64,000 bases of DNA from Baylisascaris procyonis (lineage: Eukaryota > Nematoda > Chromadorea > Rhabditida > Ascarididae): NCBI GenBank assembly GCA_037389465.1, contig JAZARR010000172.1, positions 4,875,501 to 4,939,500 on the forward strand, read 5' to 3'. The position numbers and the translations under genes were made by a program. The notes under the pieces are model-generated. The model searched no databases. It had not been told where the DNA came from and was given only the letters and a program-made list of their open reading frames with translations. Shown one piece after another: positions 14,501-27,123 of this stretch (positions are counted from its first letter, which is position 1; every line of letters starts with the position of its first letter).

Positions 14501-14673
14501 AATCGATTACGATTGAAAAGTATTCTTCAACAAAAATATTTACTTTCAACTATGACGAGTACATCGAAGATATATAGCAATTTGGACAAATATTCCCACA
14601 GGAGATGGCACTCCGAATGGTTAGGTCAGCTGCTTTAATATGAATTTCGGCAAAAAAATTGTTGTGGATCTTC

Positions 14674-14704
<31 letters not shown>

Positions 14705-16759
14705 CGACAACAATCCTTTGATATACCTCTCATTTTTACAATTTAAAACAAACCTAGCAAATGCTCTTAGTGTTAAATCAAGTGTTTTCAATTTCTAGTG
14801 CTATGAAAATACAATTTAGGGCATTTATATATTTTTCTTGGTCGAGAAAACAAGCTGAATGTAATTACGCCTAATCATTTTTAATTCTCGTATTTTCCTA
14901 TAAACTGATACATCGATGAAATGCACATGGAAATCATTTCAATCAAACAATTCTTAGCGATATGTTCTACACATCAACAACAGAAAAATCAACTCAGTTA
15001 GGAATTTTTATTTGCAAATTTTTTAAAAATTTCAAAAATTTCAACTTAATTTTTGAGCATTTTCAATAATTTTTTCTATACTAAAATAATGAAAAAAGGC
15101 GCTCCGATCAAGTGAATAATTTCTGGTGCAATTTGCACGACATATCTGATCAAATATATTATACTTTCATTACTAGTGAAATGTTTGAGGAGCACTTATG
15201 AGGTTTTAGCATTCGCCAAAAAAAAATCTTTTTTTTGTTAAACTAAACGTTATTTCGATTTCCTCAAAACCTACAGTAAAGTTAATTTTTGTTAGAAAAA
15301 AAGAACATTTATAGCGTTCAGTTTAAAGCAATAAATTTAGATGCAGAGTTTGAATGCATTCAATTAAACGAACAACAAAGATCGTCCAAATTTTCGATCT
15401 CCCTCACTTGCAATATTCTAATTATGAAGTTGCATAAATCATTTGGAAATTTTAAAAATTCTTCTTTTTTGAATATGCAAATTCAGATATAGGAGGGAGA
15501 TTATATGGGAGAAGCAAACATACTCAATCCAACCATAAAGTTATGTTCTTGTTTATCATGAAGTTTACGAAAAATTTACTATAAGTAATTAGATTTACCA
15601 AAAAACTCATCAGATATGTTTTATATGCTCAGAAATCGTTCTTGAAATCTAAATTGTTTTATCAAAACGTAGGAAAATTCTTCGTCATACGAATGAGGAG
15701 AAATAATCGAGAGAACTCAATTTGATGCGTTTTGCTAAATTCTTATCTATGGTTTCAAAAAAATCCAAGATGACGTCAAGTTGTTTTTTCTCTTCAAATT
15801 TTTGAATTGCAATGAAATTCTCTCCAATTCTTGATTCAGGAGTCGCTCATGAATCGAAAATTTTTTTCTGTTGAAAAATTTTCAACTTAGAATTTATGCT
15901 AAAAAAAGAATAGTAAAAGTTAGGAAGTGATTGATTAAAAGATCGCTTTTAGTTGCTATGTGGGATGTTTACGTGCTACGCGCTCAGGACCGCTTAGTCA
16001 CCGATCTTTGATCAAGCGCATTTGAATCAATGCAAAGCTAATCTTCTTCCGGCCGTTCAATAAAGAAAAAGTTCTTGACGAAATAAAATTGGAATTTTTC
16101 CGTCATTTTTTTCCGGTCGCTCAACAAATTCTGTCATTTTTTGTTAAAAAATACTCTTTATAAAAAAAGTTTTTAAAAACAGCCAGTAAATATATTGTTC
16201 ATGCTTCATTAAAATGATGTGATTACTATAATCATATCACCGGCCATTCGATAGTGATAATTTTCCACTTTGTAAATTTGACTCCGGGGTGAAATTTCTC
16301 GGCCAATTTTATCCCTCTTAACCTTTTATTCAAATTTTCGACTGAAGATTTCAATTAAATATAAACTATTACAATAATTCAAAGAATGTCGCCGATGTGT
16401 CATATAAGTACAAAACAAGTGAGATCGGTAAGTGAATTCTTCCAAGTATGACCACTTCAATGCAACATTCTAACACATATTGTAATATCTATTTTCAATA
16501 AAATCAAGTGCTGATATGGAATTTCTAAAATATTTTTATAAAATTCATCAAATTGCCGCAAAAAATAAAAAAAATAAATTGACGAAATTAATAAAAATTA
16601 CCTTATGAGAACCCAAACCATACTGTTACCAGTAAGCCCAATAACTATACATAGTAACATATAGAAATAATAGAACGTGGCAAGCGTTGCGATGGAAGAA
16701 TCTTCATTTTCGACAACCTCAACGTCGACATCCGAATCAGATGCTGTCGCAGCGTTCAT
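7017..16759 (-). CDS. Rhodopsin-like G-protein-coupled receptor, probable peptide receptor, seven exons, 375 aa
   Basis: Exons in transcript order: 16759-16602, 12122-12017, 10487-10354, 9304-9157, 8709-8510, 7737-7539, 7199-7017. All have AG/GT borders and consistent phases, 1128 bases in total. TM1 (about 23-52) has the GN pair in LTGNSMVWVLI. TM2 (62-85) is YLLTLSAMSSLFLISLF. TM3 (99-126) starts at Cys100 and ends GFERL, an ERL variant of the DRY motif. TM4 covers about 145-165, and ECL2 Cys171 can pair with Cys100. TM5 (187-212) is MGLPSGIILISNLFVVLRL. The third loop is long, Ser/Pro-rich and then basic. TM6 (285-310) has ALNLPNYIYRIF. TM7 (322-345) has HHALLFYLYIFYSP in place of a clean NPxxY, followed by MKKRL (helix 8). 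The LNLPNY and 'FxLYxF' features recall nematode neuropeptide receptors, but the ligand is unknown. Introns range from about 0.34 to 4.5 kb. Length is normal for the family, and the N-terminus is acidic without a signal peptide. Confidence 0.9.
11456..11552. repeat. (TA)n microsatellite in a GPCR intron
   Basis: About 95 bases of uninterrupted TA dinucleotide inside the intron between GPCR exons 2 and 3. It creates a spurious Ile-Tyr open frame. Confidence 0.97.
14675..14705. repeat. (CAGA)n tetranucleotide repeat
   Basis: A run of about seven CAGA units, the last ones degenerating to CAAA and CAGA. It lies within the 4.5-kb first intron of the GPCR. Shorter related runs occur near 13170 (CTGT on the + strand) and 38530. 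Confidence 0.85.
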
Positions 16760-16769
16760 TTTTTCTACT

Positions 16770-16771
16770 CT
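16770..16771 (-). promoter_or_regulatory. 3' splice-type AG just upstream of the GPCR start codon
   Basis: On the minus strand a TTTTTTAG tract ends 10 bases before the ATG at 16759. In nematodes such a site often receives a spliced leader or ends a 5' UTR intron. The sequence alone cannot say which. It supports 16759 as the true start. Confidence 0.5.
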
Positions 16772-17684
16772 AAAAAAGGGAAATAAAACAATCGGTAATT
16801 TAGATGTAATATTTATAGCTAGTCGAACCCAAAAAAAAAAAATTCCTCAGTGAACGATGCCACTAAGATTTTTCTTTATCTATTCATATGGAACTTTTGA
16901 AAATTATTTTACTTTATATTTAATAATATAAAAACATAATTAATTCTCATAGGGGTGTAAACAACTTAAGTGATAAAGTATGATTGCAAAAGTGATTGCT
17001 AGAGATGTTCAAGAAATTTGATTAGGCTCGAAATGAACTTTGAACTTTCATGGAATCGAATCATATGCAGATAATTTAGAAACAGTCCTTTCAATTGCTA
17101 TGGCATCAATCCACATGACTGAACTAGTGAGCATTTAATTAAGCTTGTACTCTTCAATTTTTTTTTTCGCTTCTGGTCATTGACCACTGTCAATTACCAA
17201 CACTATATGCAAGCAATAAAATTCTTTGCTTAAAAAAACTGAATTTTTTTCTGATAAAAAAATTTTTGATAACTTTGATAAATTTTGGTAATTTTTGATA
17301 AATTATTTTTCGATTTAATTCGCAAGATAAAACTTTAAACGACTGATAACCTCAAAAATTGTTTGGAGAACAAAGTCCAGAAGGTTTTTCAATTGACTCA
17401 AAAAAAAAAAAAATTATTGAGGAAATTTTAAAAGTTCAACTATACGCTAATGAAGAATATTTTTTCTAATGATGCAGAAAACTAGTGAGAATAGATTTAT
17501 TCTTTATTTTTTCATCCCAATGCAAAAGTAACAATTAAGTGGGGCGGGATTAATGCCCGAAAATGGAAAGGTGCCAGATGGTTGACATTAAGCACTAGTA
17601 GAGTTCGCCCCACATTTTTTCGATAATCGATATCTTCAAGTATGAAAGGATAAACAAACTTATGCCTACATGCAGTTTGCTTCA

Positions 17685-17880
17685 TTATAATTCGTTATAA
17701 CGTTGAGCATTGAAGTGGCACTTATACAATAACCGGCATGCAGTTATATTTCTTTATAACGTTGAATATTCGACCACCGTATTTATAATAAAAGACTAGC
17801 AAAGACTATTTCGTTATATTTCGTTTTAGCGTTAAATATTGGATCGACGCCCTTACGGTAATAGATTATCAACGAATATA
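17685..17880. repeat. Degenerate tandem repeat of about 60 bp, three units
   Basis: The phrases TTCGTTATAACGTTGAGCAT, TTCTTTATAACGTTGAATAT and TTCGTTTTAGCGTTAAATAT recur at about 60-base spacing (near 17690, 17749 and 17813). Each is followed by a diverged spacer. This is an old, decayed tandem array with no known family. Confidence 0.6.
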
Positions 17881-18717
17881 TGACGCTTTTTAGAAATTAC
17901 TATGATTAGCGATTGTTTTTGTGATCAAAGTAGAACGATGCACTTATCCACTACATCAAATTCAATTAAATGGCATAAAACTTGGCGCATTTTAATCCGA
18001 ACAGTGCAAGCGGATAAACAATAGAAACAGAAAACAATAAACAAAAAGTATAAGCGGCTTAAGTGAAATGAATTGATGCTAAGATAATCCTCTGAGGATA
18101 TATACATTTATTAATTTATTTTTATCACTTATCTTGATCTACTTCAATATCTAATCACTACGGTACTCTTTAAGATTAGAATTATTTCGAATAAAACTTA
18201 AATTTGCCAATAAATAAATAATGTGCCAATATTTTTTAATTATTTGAATTATCTATTCGTCTCATGGAGTTCTTCTTCAGCCGCTAAGCTCCAAACTTTT
18301 CAAAGGTTGTTCAACAACTTGCTGAACTGCTTATTAGCTTTCAGCTACAAATACTTGTATAGTTTTGACGACGTATTTTAATTATTCTATTGTTCTGGCC
18401 CTTTTTTGATTTTACAAATTTAGACAAGTTCATAAGGAATCAATATATTTATGATGGAAATAATATTTGTGCAAAATGTTGCATCATGAACTAACACAAA
18501 TTCTTCTTGCAAAAAGAGAACCGAAAAGTCAAATAGAGGCCATGAATTTATGCAGTCAATTCGTTGTTTTTATAAATAATAAAGGTAACTCCAATTGCAT
18601 TCATTTTAAAGTTCTATCTCAATCCTTTCAGGTGAAAAGATAGATAAATCTAACGTTATGAATTGAAACACGCTTTGGAAAATGAAGTGTTTGTTGGGCA
18701 GAGCACTAAGAAAATGA

Positions 18718-18921
18718 AGTGATTTTCTGCATAAACTATTTGGAGCGGCTTGGCAACAGGATACTATGGACCGGATGCCGATGGAAGAAGTGTTGTGGCT
18801 GCATGTAATGTGGGGTTGTATTGACGAGAAAACAACCGAACAAATTGACACAGCGAATGCGCTCTTAGATCAACAACGTTATTTCGAACAAAAATATACA
18901 ATTACAATAATAGTTGAATAA
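18718..18921 (+). other. Possible coding island, 67 codons, + strand
   Basis: This open frame runs from just after a TGA (18715-18717) to TAA (18919-18921). Local G+C is higher than in the flanks, and it reads as a normal-looking peptide (for example DTMDRMPMEEVLWLHVMWG). There is no clear acceptor at its left end, the minus strand is also open over most of the same bases, and no family is recognised. It may be an exon, a decayed gene piece or chance. Confidence 0.2.
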
Positions 18922-19466
18922 AATTCGAGAAATTCTTGAAAAATATTTTTGATATATTGATGAATATAGCTTGTGTCATTAAATATCGAATTTTTTTATT
19001 TGCAATGGAAAAAAAAATCGGAAAAAGTGAAAATAAAAAACTGAAAAGTGTTGTTCAAACACCCACTTTCCGGTCAACAAACCTTATTCATTCAAATTTA
19101 TCAAGAAATTTGTTAATGCATGAAAATGTGGAGGTGTGAAATTGGAAATGTTTTCGCCGAAATATTTATACACACCATTTGATTAGCAAAAAGATTTCAA
19201 AGTTCGTTTAATGTATACTTTGGAGAAAAAAAATTACTTAGAGATTAAAGTCAGTTTGACAGGTGAACATTCGAACATTCAATAAACAACTCAACAAAAA
19301 AGGTGAACGTTTCAAAGGTAAAGTAGAGTATAACATTTTAAATGCATTGAAAGCATACCCACTACACCATTACGTATGTGTTCTAAAATTCTCGCCCATA
19401 TACAAGCTAGGTGTTGCGTAAATATAAATTCAAGTCTCGCAACATATGCATTCGCCTTATAAAATG

Positions 19467-19567
<101 letters not shown>

Positions 19568-20825
19568 CGCCAGTGTTGTAATAAAAGAAGGTTATTTGAA
19601 GACAAGAACAATTAATTGTATTGTTGGGGAGAAAAGGTAAATCATTAGAAGATGTTTAAAGAAGCGAGCTAAGACGAACAACACGTTGTGCAAAAAACGA
19701 TAACTACGATGAAAAGCTAAAGCTAGAGGCATCTATCTGCCCAAGTGACAACGCATCGATTAAAGGTGGAGTTAAGATCCACTAAGCTTCTCAAGTAGTC
19801 ATTCGACCGCCCTTGGGTAACGATCATTTTCAGTGGTGCTATTAAAGTAAGCAATACAAAGCAAAATATAAGAATAGATCTTTTCAGTTTTTACTCACTA
19901 ATTTTTTTCCTTAGTTTTTCTAATTTTTTAAATTTTAATTCCTCTATTAATTATTTACGTCCTCGATTAAGTATTTTTGAAATCGATGGATCGATTTATA
20001 TATCAATTTTATACGTATCTATAAACCGCTTCAAAATCAATGGATCACCATGTAATATGATACGAGAGGTTACTCGGTAATGTTGATTACATCTGACAAA
20101 TTATGCAGCTCCACCTTCTGTGGTTCTCGACTTCAAACTACCAAACGAAAAGACAGGCAAATAGGTGCATGCAAATATACATAAACTTTGAAATGTTCGA
20201 AAAACAACCTCATAGAATTTTTATAGTGCACGATTATATTTCATTCTATTATAAAATCACCCTATTCGTTTATAACTTGAAGAAAACTATCGAAAAATAA
20301 AGGAACGTGCCGAACCTCTCATAATCGATAATCTTTAAAAAGCTAACGATTTTAAAAAAAATCATATGACATCAACAATCAATCTGAACTATATGGCAAG
20401 GTAATAAAGTCAATGTCTATCGAGGAAACAGCGGAAAAAGAAGTTGAGAACAACTATATGGATGCATATGGTGGAAAAAATTTTTTCTTGGATAAATTAG
20501 TATCGGCTCAAGTATTTGAGAGTGCGATATGATCGTGGGTGGCCAGATTAAAGTTGATGGGAGAGGAGTGAAAGGGGAGTGTGACTTGGATATATTCTAA
20601 GAAAAGGGATTATTCCAACTCTCATATATAAACAATTAATTTGCATATATTGTTTGCGTTTTCTACTCTGCTTTTAGTGATCGTGAAGCGGCTTGACTAG
20701 ATGGGTGGCTATTTCTCTGTCCATTCTTATGAAATTACCACTTATCACTATAGATCAGACCGCTGGAAAATCTGACGCTTAGAAATTCCGAGCACTGAAA
20801 ATTGGAAAACTACGACTCCTGCAGT

Positions 20826-20936
20826 CTCTGAATGAGACGTTTCCGATACGGGACCGAGGGCATCGTTTCGGATCGTGGCGGATCATCGATACGAGTCCAA
20901 CCCTTCAAAGATAAATGAGCTACCTAGTATTGAGAT
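20826..20936 (-). other. Possible terminal exon, minus strand
   Basis: A G+C-richer patch. Read on the minus strand it follows an ...ACTAG site and stays open for 37 codons to a TAG stop. It includes GWTRIDDPPRSETMPSVPY and ends in RLIQRLQES. The + strand is also open across it, for about 40 codons. A short candidate exon with good borders (minus strand, about 22557-22511, donor GAG|GTAACT) lies 1.6 kb upstream, and its phase would fit. No upstream gene could be assembled, so coding status and strand are both uncertain. Confidence 0.22.
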
Positions 20937-22272
20937 GTAGAGAGGACTGAGAAAAACGATCCTCTTTTTTTAGCGCAATAGTTGCGAGAAAACGAAAAGT
21001 GGTGAAAAAAAAAACTGAGAGTATTTTTTTGCGTTAAAATAAAGCAAAACCAATGAACAACTCTTTTAGCAAAATCCGTTTAGTGAGAAAAAAAAAATCA
21101 TAGAAAAATTTCTAAAAACATTTCATAACCTCTTTTTGCTCTCCTTCTTCTAGATAAATTATAGCTAATATAGTCGCATCTATATGATGGAATATTTCCC
21201 AATGTTTTTTCTTCTTTCTTGCTGAATTAATTATCTCTTTTCAGATTTTCTTCTATAGAATCACGTTTCTATTTTTGTTGCGTTCACTAAATTTCTTTTC
21301 TTAACCACCTAATTAACAAATTAACGATTCTACATAGTAAATGCTATTAGTCGAACAATAAAAGAGCCAATATATTTCTATGCACTCTTTTGAATTATTT
21401 AAAATAATGTGAACATCTGCGACCTTTAGTTGTCATTATTTTCGAATCATCTATATGTCACACAAGAAGGTTACCGGAAAATCGTTAGCCGCGAGTGAAA
21501 ATTTTTCTTAATTTTTTTCGTATTTGGAAATTTAAACAACTAAAACAATTTAACATGCCGCTCCTAGTGGCTCCAAATACAGGTGGAAGCATTTTGATGT
21601 TACGGATCGACTACTGATTGATAAAGAATTTATAAATATTGAACTTTTGAAATGAGCATAAAATTCAACGAATGAAAAAATATTTTCAAATTTTTTCTTG
21701 TTCCCGAAAATCGACCGTTGATCGAAAAGGGCAATTTTAGTCTTTTTCCTTTCAATTAGTTGCTGAAATTTCGTTGTGTTGCTATAAATAGAATATATGA
21801 GCTTTCGAGAACACATGTTTACCATATAACTTATGCAATGATTCGTTAAAGATAACGATGATGAGAAAACAATAAACAACAACAGTAATAAAAAATAAAT
21901 AAATAAACAATATTATAATTGCAAAGAAAAGTAAAGAACAGAAAAATATTCCTTTCATTCCTTCCCTTTCGGCGATACTGAGAGTAGAACATGACGAAGA
22001 AATGCGTCATAGCAATATTTATCTCTTACATGTAACATTCGTTAAGAGCTTAGGCGAGCTATATCAATGACGAGAGAATTTGTGAGGAAAAAAAATGGTG
22101 ACATGAAATATCGAATAAATTTTCATTTTTATTCTAATATGTCTAGTAGGTATTCATTACCTTAACTTACTATATATGACTGAAAACACGTTTAGCGACT
22201 TATTCTTGAGCCACTAAATGAAATACAAAAATATATTTTTATTGCGATCAGAAGCAAATAAAAAATCATACC

Positions 22273-22342
22273 CATAGGCATAAATCGAACTCTACACTTT
22301 TCACTTTCCGAAAAAATGACTATCCAGCTGAGCTATCCTAAG
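22273..22342 (-). pseudogene. tRNA-like relic (possible Arg-TCG)
   Basis: On the minus strand the order matches a tRNA: an acceptor-like arm (five of seven pairs), then TAGCTCAGCTGGAT as in D-arms, then an anticodon arm with a 5-bp stem (CATTT/AAGTG) around TTTCGGA, then a TTCGATT loop. The D and T stems pair poorly and promoter box B is imperfect. It looks like a decayed tRNA or a tRNA-derived repeat. Confidence 0.3.
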
Positions 22343-22510
22343 TATTATTGATTGCAACCAGTGATTATTGTAGATTTCCATGATCGGAACAACCACATCA
22401 CTCACATAAATGCAAAAGATTTCTTAAGCAAATAATGTGAAAAACAAAATGAAGATAAATTCGTAGTGAAATTCGTCGAGTTGTTGCGTTGAAAACTAAG
22501 AAAGTTACCT

Positions 22511-22662
22511 CGGTGGCGTTGCGTACTTTAATAAATTTATTCTGGAAGCACTTGGAAATAAAACCCACAAAACCCACCGACCGCTACTCTTCAGTTAGCT
22601 CAGCACAATGAACGAAGTCGAGTGACATTGAAGACGCTTGTCTATGAAGGTCTTTGATCTGA
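22511..22662 (-). other. Possible coding island of uncertain strand
   Basis: On the minus strand, an acceptor (ATCTATCAG) is followed by 24 open codons (IKDLHRQASSMSLDFVHCAE...) and a TAG. The same frame then continues open into CFQNKFIKVRNATE, which ends at a GTAACT donor. On the + strand, an acceptor (GCTACTCTTCAG) and a donor (GAAG|GTCTTT) bracket 18 codons. I cannot decide between these readings. Confidence 0.18.
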
Positions 22663-24605
22663 TAGATTTTTTTTTGACCGTATGAAAAAAGGAATATTAC
22701 AATATTGAGATCATGCCTTTTTTTGTTCATTTCCCACAAAAATTTTTCTCATTTGATCTTTAAGAATTTTATAAATCAAGTGTGAAAGAAAAATAATTTT
22801 TAAAAAGCAGTAGGCAATGAGGAGTATATCCGTTGCTTTTTGAACAGTGATTGGATTTATTATTTCATAAGCACCTTCATTGATTCAAATTCAACTTCTT
22901 ATAGTGTACTCCAACACTTTTTTCGGGATTCAATTTTTTAACAAATGCAAAAACAATGTTTTCAAATGTAATTCTATAAGATAGAAATTCACAACTAAAA
23001 TTCCAAAATTTGAAAATTAAAAAAAGAAAATCGTCCGTAATGTTTAAAAAAAAAAAATTCTTCTTAAAAAGCTTATACTGAATAAGGCAAATAGATTCTT
23101 TAACGTTTAGATTTTAATGGTTATTGCAATGCCAAAGAATATTGATAGACGCTATAAAAGATAAATCCGTAAGTTCAGGGCAAATACAAAATCACTTACA
23201 TATATAGATGAATGGTTGAAATTTGCAATATGAGAGTGACTAAAATACGTAGAGCAAATATATAGAAACGGATCAAATAAGGCAATCTTGATATCGAATA
23301 AAAACTGTGCAATATGGCACGTACTGAGCAATACACATCTAAACATGATGCGATATATAATATTCTTTTGATTTCTTACGTTTTTTTTTTGCAATTTTTT
23401 TGAGTAAATTTAGGCATTCAATATTTATAGTTAACGTTTTCTATTGGTAACTTGAAGAAATACTCATAAATAGGCGCTTAATCACACCTTATTTTTAGAA
23501 AATCAGGCGTATTATTTACGAGGATTTTTATTGTTTAGTTAATTGAGTGTTGTCATTTTTGTAGCTATCATTGAAGTTTATCTGTTTTCTTTTTTATTAT
23601 ATTTGACAGCTATAAAGTTTTCAATGATAATCCACTTATTAGGTTTCACGTGATGACATTTATGTTTGAAAATATACTCTAAAATGGTATATTATTTGAA
23701 TATATTTAAATTATTGTGATAGAAAATTCTATTCATTCAACTATCTTCTTATATCTATTTTAAATAATTAGAATGTATATTTTTTGTAGATAAGAAATGA
23801 AAGCGTTCTAATTGATAGTTTCAACGAAAATCAGCATTTCTATGTTCATGACGCTAGAAAAATAGGAAAGAGGCTATGTACTTTTTTTGCAAAAAATACA
23901 TTTGCAAAGCGCATTATGATAATATTGCTTTTACGCAAATGCATTTTTACATGCATATATTCGGTGATTTCAATTCGAAAAAAGTTGATATCATGAAATT
24001 TGATGGGCATAATCTTAATACAAGATAATCCTTAGAGCATCTCTCAAATTAGCTCATTCAATTCAAAAAGAATAAAAATCATCTACACATACCGAAATGT
24101 ACCTAAAATTCGTAAAAAATGATTTGGTATATGCAAATTTACACCTAGTGGATTACGTTTTGCAATCGGTTACGTTGCAAAAAAACGAATTTTTGAAATG
24201 GTTTGATCGAGCGATCGAATGAGTGAAAATTGTAAATGTATTTTTGCATATGCTTTGCCTTTTTTTAAACAGTAATTTTCTAAACCGGTTGGTATGATAA
24301 GCATAGCTGCAAATGATCATTTTTGTGTCAACTTCTTTAGCACTCCTTCTCACTTGTAACTTGAGCCGTTATAAACCAACCGGTTATATGAATATTAAAA
24401 AAATGTATATTCAAGAGAGTATAGTATGAAATGAGATTGAGCCATAATATTTACATTATTGAAAGGTTCATTACTTCAAGGAAAGAGCAACACATGAATT
24501 TCAATCAACTTGTATCGAGGTGAGACTCTCTAAAAGTCATCTGTGCATCGTACATTAAACGCTAACTCACACCTGCAGTAATTTCAGAGTAATGTCAAAA
24601 GCGAT

Positions 24606-24607
<2 letters not shown>

Positions 24608-24663
<56 letters not shown>
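24608..24663. repeat. (TACA)n/(TA)n microsatellite
   Basis: A few TACA units lead into about 45 bases of pure TA. Confidence 0.95.
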
Positions 24664-24666
<3 letters not shown>

Positions 24667-26489
24667 GCTTTTGCATCATACATTAATTCTGATAATTCAT
24701 TTATTGAATAATTTTATTCTACAATACTGTGACTGCATCTTTGCAGGAAACATATTTACTAGTTAGATTCAAATAGAGGCCATAAAATTGAACTGCAATT
24801 AGTCTTCATTGATTAAATATTAATCAGTTAGTATTTTATTCATGTGGGAAATAACGATAATGGGATGCAAATCATTCAAGTCAAATTTATTTACCACTTT
24901 CAAGAGTTATTCAATTGAAAGTTATAGACATATAGGCAGATATTCATACAAACATCAATACATAGATCGCAGAGTACACTCTACGATAAAGTGAAAAAAG
25001 TTCACAAAGACGTTTATTAGTGAGACTGTGTAAAAAAAATACAAATTGCTTCAGTAAATATTGAAAATGAAATGTGAAAAATCGAAACATTTGCCCACAA
25101 CAACAGCAAACAATTGTGTATTGTTTCATTGCTTCACTTGAAAATAAAATATGCTGCTAATAACTTTTTCTTTAGCAATAACAAAATCATCGAGGAAGGC
25201 GGAATATATCGATTCTTCCCAATGCTTCCTTTTTAAAGTGACGTGACGGAAGAAGGAGGGGAGGGGGGAGGGAGTGGGAAAGGAAGTGAGCCTTTGGTCC
25301 TCATGAGAGTACGATTCATAGGATTAGCTACATAAGTGTAACAATATTTTATGCTCGAAAAGTAAGACCTCAAGCGCAGGAAAAGCACGGGTATCTCTCT
25401 CTATTCACTACTCATTGTCCTAGACTAACAACATTATTATATGGTTTTTAAAGGCAAATATTGTAAGCAATAAGCATCCAGAAATAGAAACGAAGTTAAA
25501 TGATATGTTATGCATCTATTGATATATACCGCACTAATAAACTTAACGTAAGGGAGTAGTAAATTAAATTAAGTAGTAAATTAAATTATTGTTGCATAAA
25601 GAATATTAATTTAAAATAGCAAGCTTGCTGTGTAGGAAAATAAACTTACTAATGGATGCTATCGAATGATATTTTTCTGATTAGTCAAAACGATAGCTGT
25701 TAAATGATATCATTTCCTTCATTTTGTAGCTTAAAATTCAAACGTTCAATGCACTACATTTTTTATTTCAGTTCAATCTTGATTTTAAATTTTCGTTTTA
25801 AGTTATTTCTTAAAACATCGAAAAAACAAACAAACTATAAAGATCGAATAAATAAAATAGAATTGAGTGATGGAACTGACTGAATTTCTACGGTCAATAT
25901 TTACAATAATCGTCTCGCTACGTTATGCCTCTTTTATTGGTTAATAATTGCCTTCGTTATTACAAGAAAAAAGGCGATAGTAGTGAATCCTCAAAGAGTC
26001 TGTTTACTCGCGTATTTTTCAAAAATATTTACTTGCACTGAGAGAGAAATTTTGAAGCTATTTTAATATTAAGATTGCAGTCAACATTTAAAAGATATTC
26101 ATAGTGTTGATTCACTAAGAATATTTCACTTCGACAATATTTTATTTAAATTATTTCTCTACAATTAATGTGAATTGATTGAAAAATTTTTTTTTACAAT
26201 ATACGGTTTTGGTGCATATATAATCAAGTAATTTTTTGAGAAAAAAAAGTTCCTCCTTTCAATCCCTTCTCATCCACCACCAAAACATTGTGAATAGATT
26301 GAAATGGTCTCATTCTTCATTCGCACCCTTTCCATCTTTGTATCACTCTCCTTACTTAATAAAGAACTCAATTTGAATGTACAATCACAAGCATGAAATC
26401 ATATGTAAATGGCATTTTCTCTTCGCTTTCAATGATCGTTTCTTGTTTCTTTCTTTACTAAAATCAATGTTGCAACGATGAAATATTTT

Positions 26490-27123
26490 AGACAATATAG
26501 CTATCACGTTTATCGTTCTAGATCTACATGGAAAAATGATGAATATACCTCCGGCCATTCAATCACAAATTTCTCATCATGGAAACAGATTTACGGGGCA
26601 TTATAGTTATAGTTGGCATCAAAAGACAGATCTCTACTTGAAAACTATAAAATAGAAAGCAGAAACATTATACGGGAAATCCTATACCAATAAAGGAATT
26701 GAAATTGAGACCTCCTTTGGTAAAAAAAAAATACCCGTTTCTGCATTTCAGATGAGATTCATGAGGCACTCGAACTGGGAGGAACTTTCATGAATGAAAA
26801 ATTCAAAAACCTTAAGGAAGTTCATCGGCGTCAATCACCTAAAAGAATTACCAATGGGTATAAAATGAACGATGGTCGGTGCATTTTTTTTTTTTTTTTT
26901 GCAGATAGCACATAACGTGTTCGAGAAAGCAATTCAGATTCCCGTGGGAATTCCTCGGCCAAATTCTCAAATAACGGTTTTCATTCGTTCGACACAACTA
27001 TCAAAATCGGAATCATTGAAAAAAGCCATTATGCTATGTGCAATCTCATCTTCTCTCGGATTACGTTATAAAAGAAACCCGTTTGTACTAAAGAACCCCC
27101 AAAAGCCCCCAACCACCCACTAA
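26490..27123 (+). other. Unresolved coding-like island, + strand favoured
   Basis: Four stretches read as plausible peptide, bounded by splice-like sites. (a) After an acceptor at about 26492, an open frame contains FIVLDLHGKMMNIPPAIQS. (b) After AAAGCAG (about 26663) to a TTTG|GTAAAA donor at 26719. (c) After TGCATTTCAG (26751), DEIHEALELGGTFMNEKF continues to a donor near 26857 or 26878. (d) After a poly-T/GCAG acceptor (26904), an open frame of about 70 codons contains NVFEKAIQIPVGIPRPNSQ and ends TAA at 27121-27123. The implied introns are only about 26-53 bases. The join from (c) to (d) does not keep frame, and parts of the minus strand are open as well. This is either a small-intron gene with features I mis-phased, a decayed gene, or chance. 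No family is recognised. Confidence 0.25.

Noticed and set aside
21550..21882. 110-codon minus-strand open frame
   Set aside because: Low-complexity Ser/Phe/Ile/Lys composition and no family resemblance. Of a length expected by chance in a 64-kb AT-rich window.
23152..23394. Minus-strand frame with a hydrophobic stretch that could pass for a GPCR segment
   Set aside because: No characteristic residues, and no neighbouring exons encode other membrane segments.
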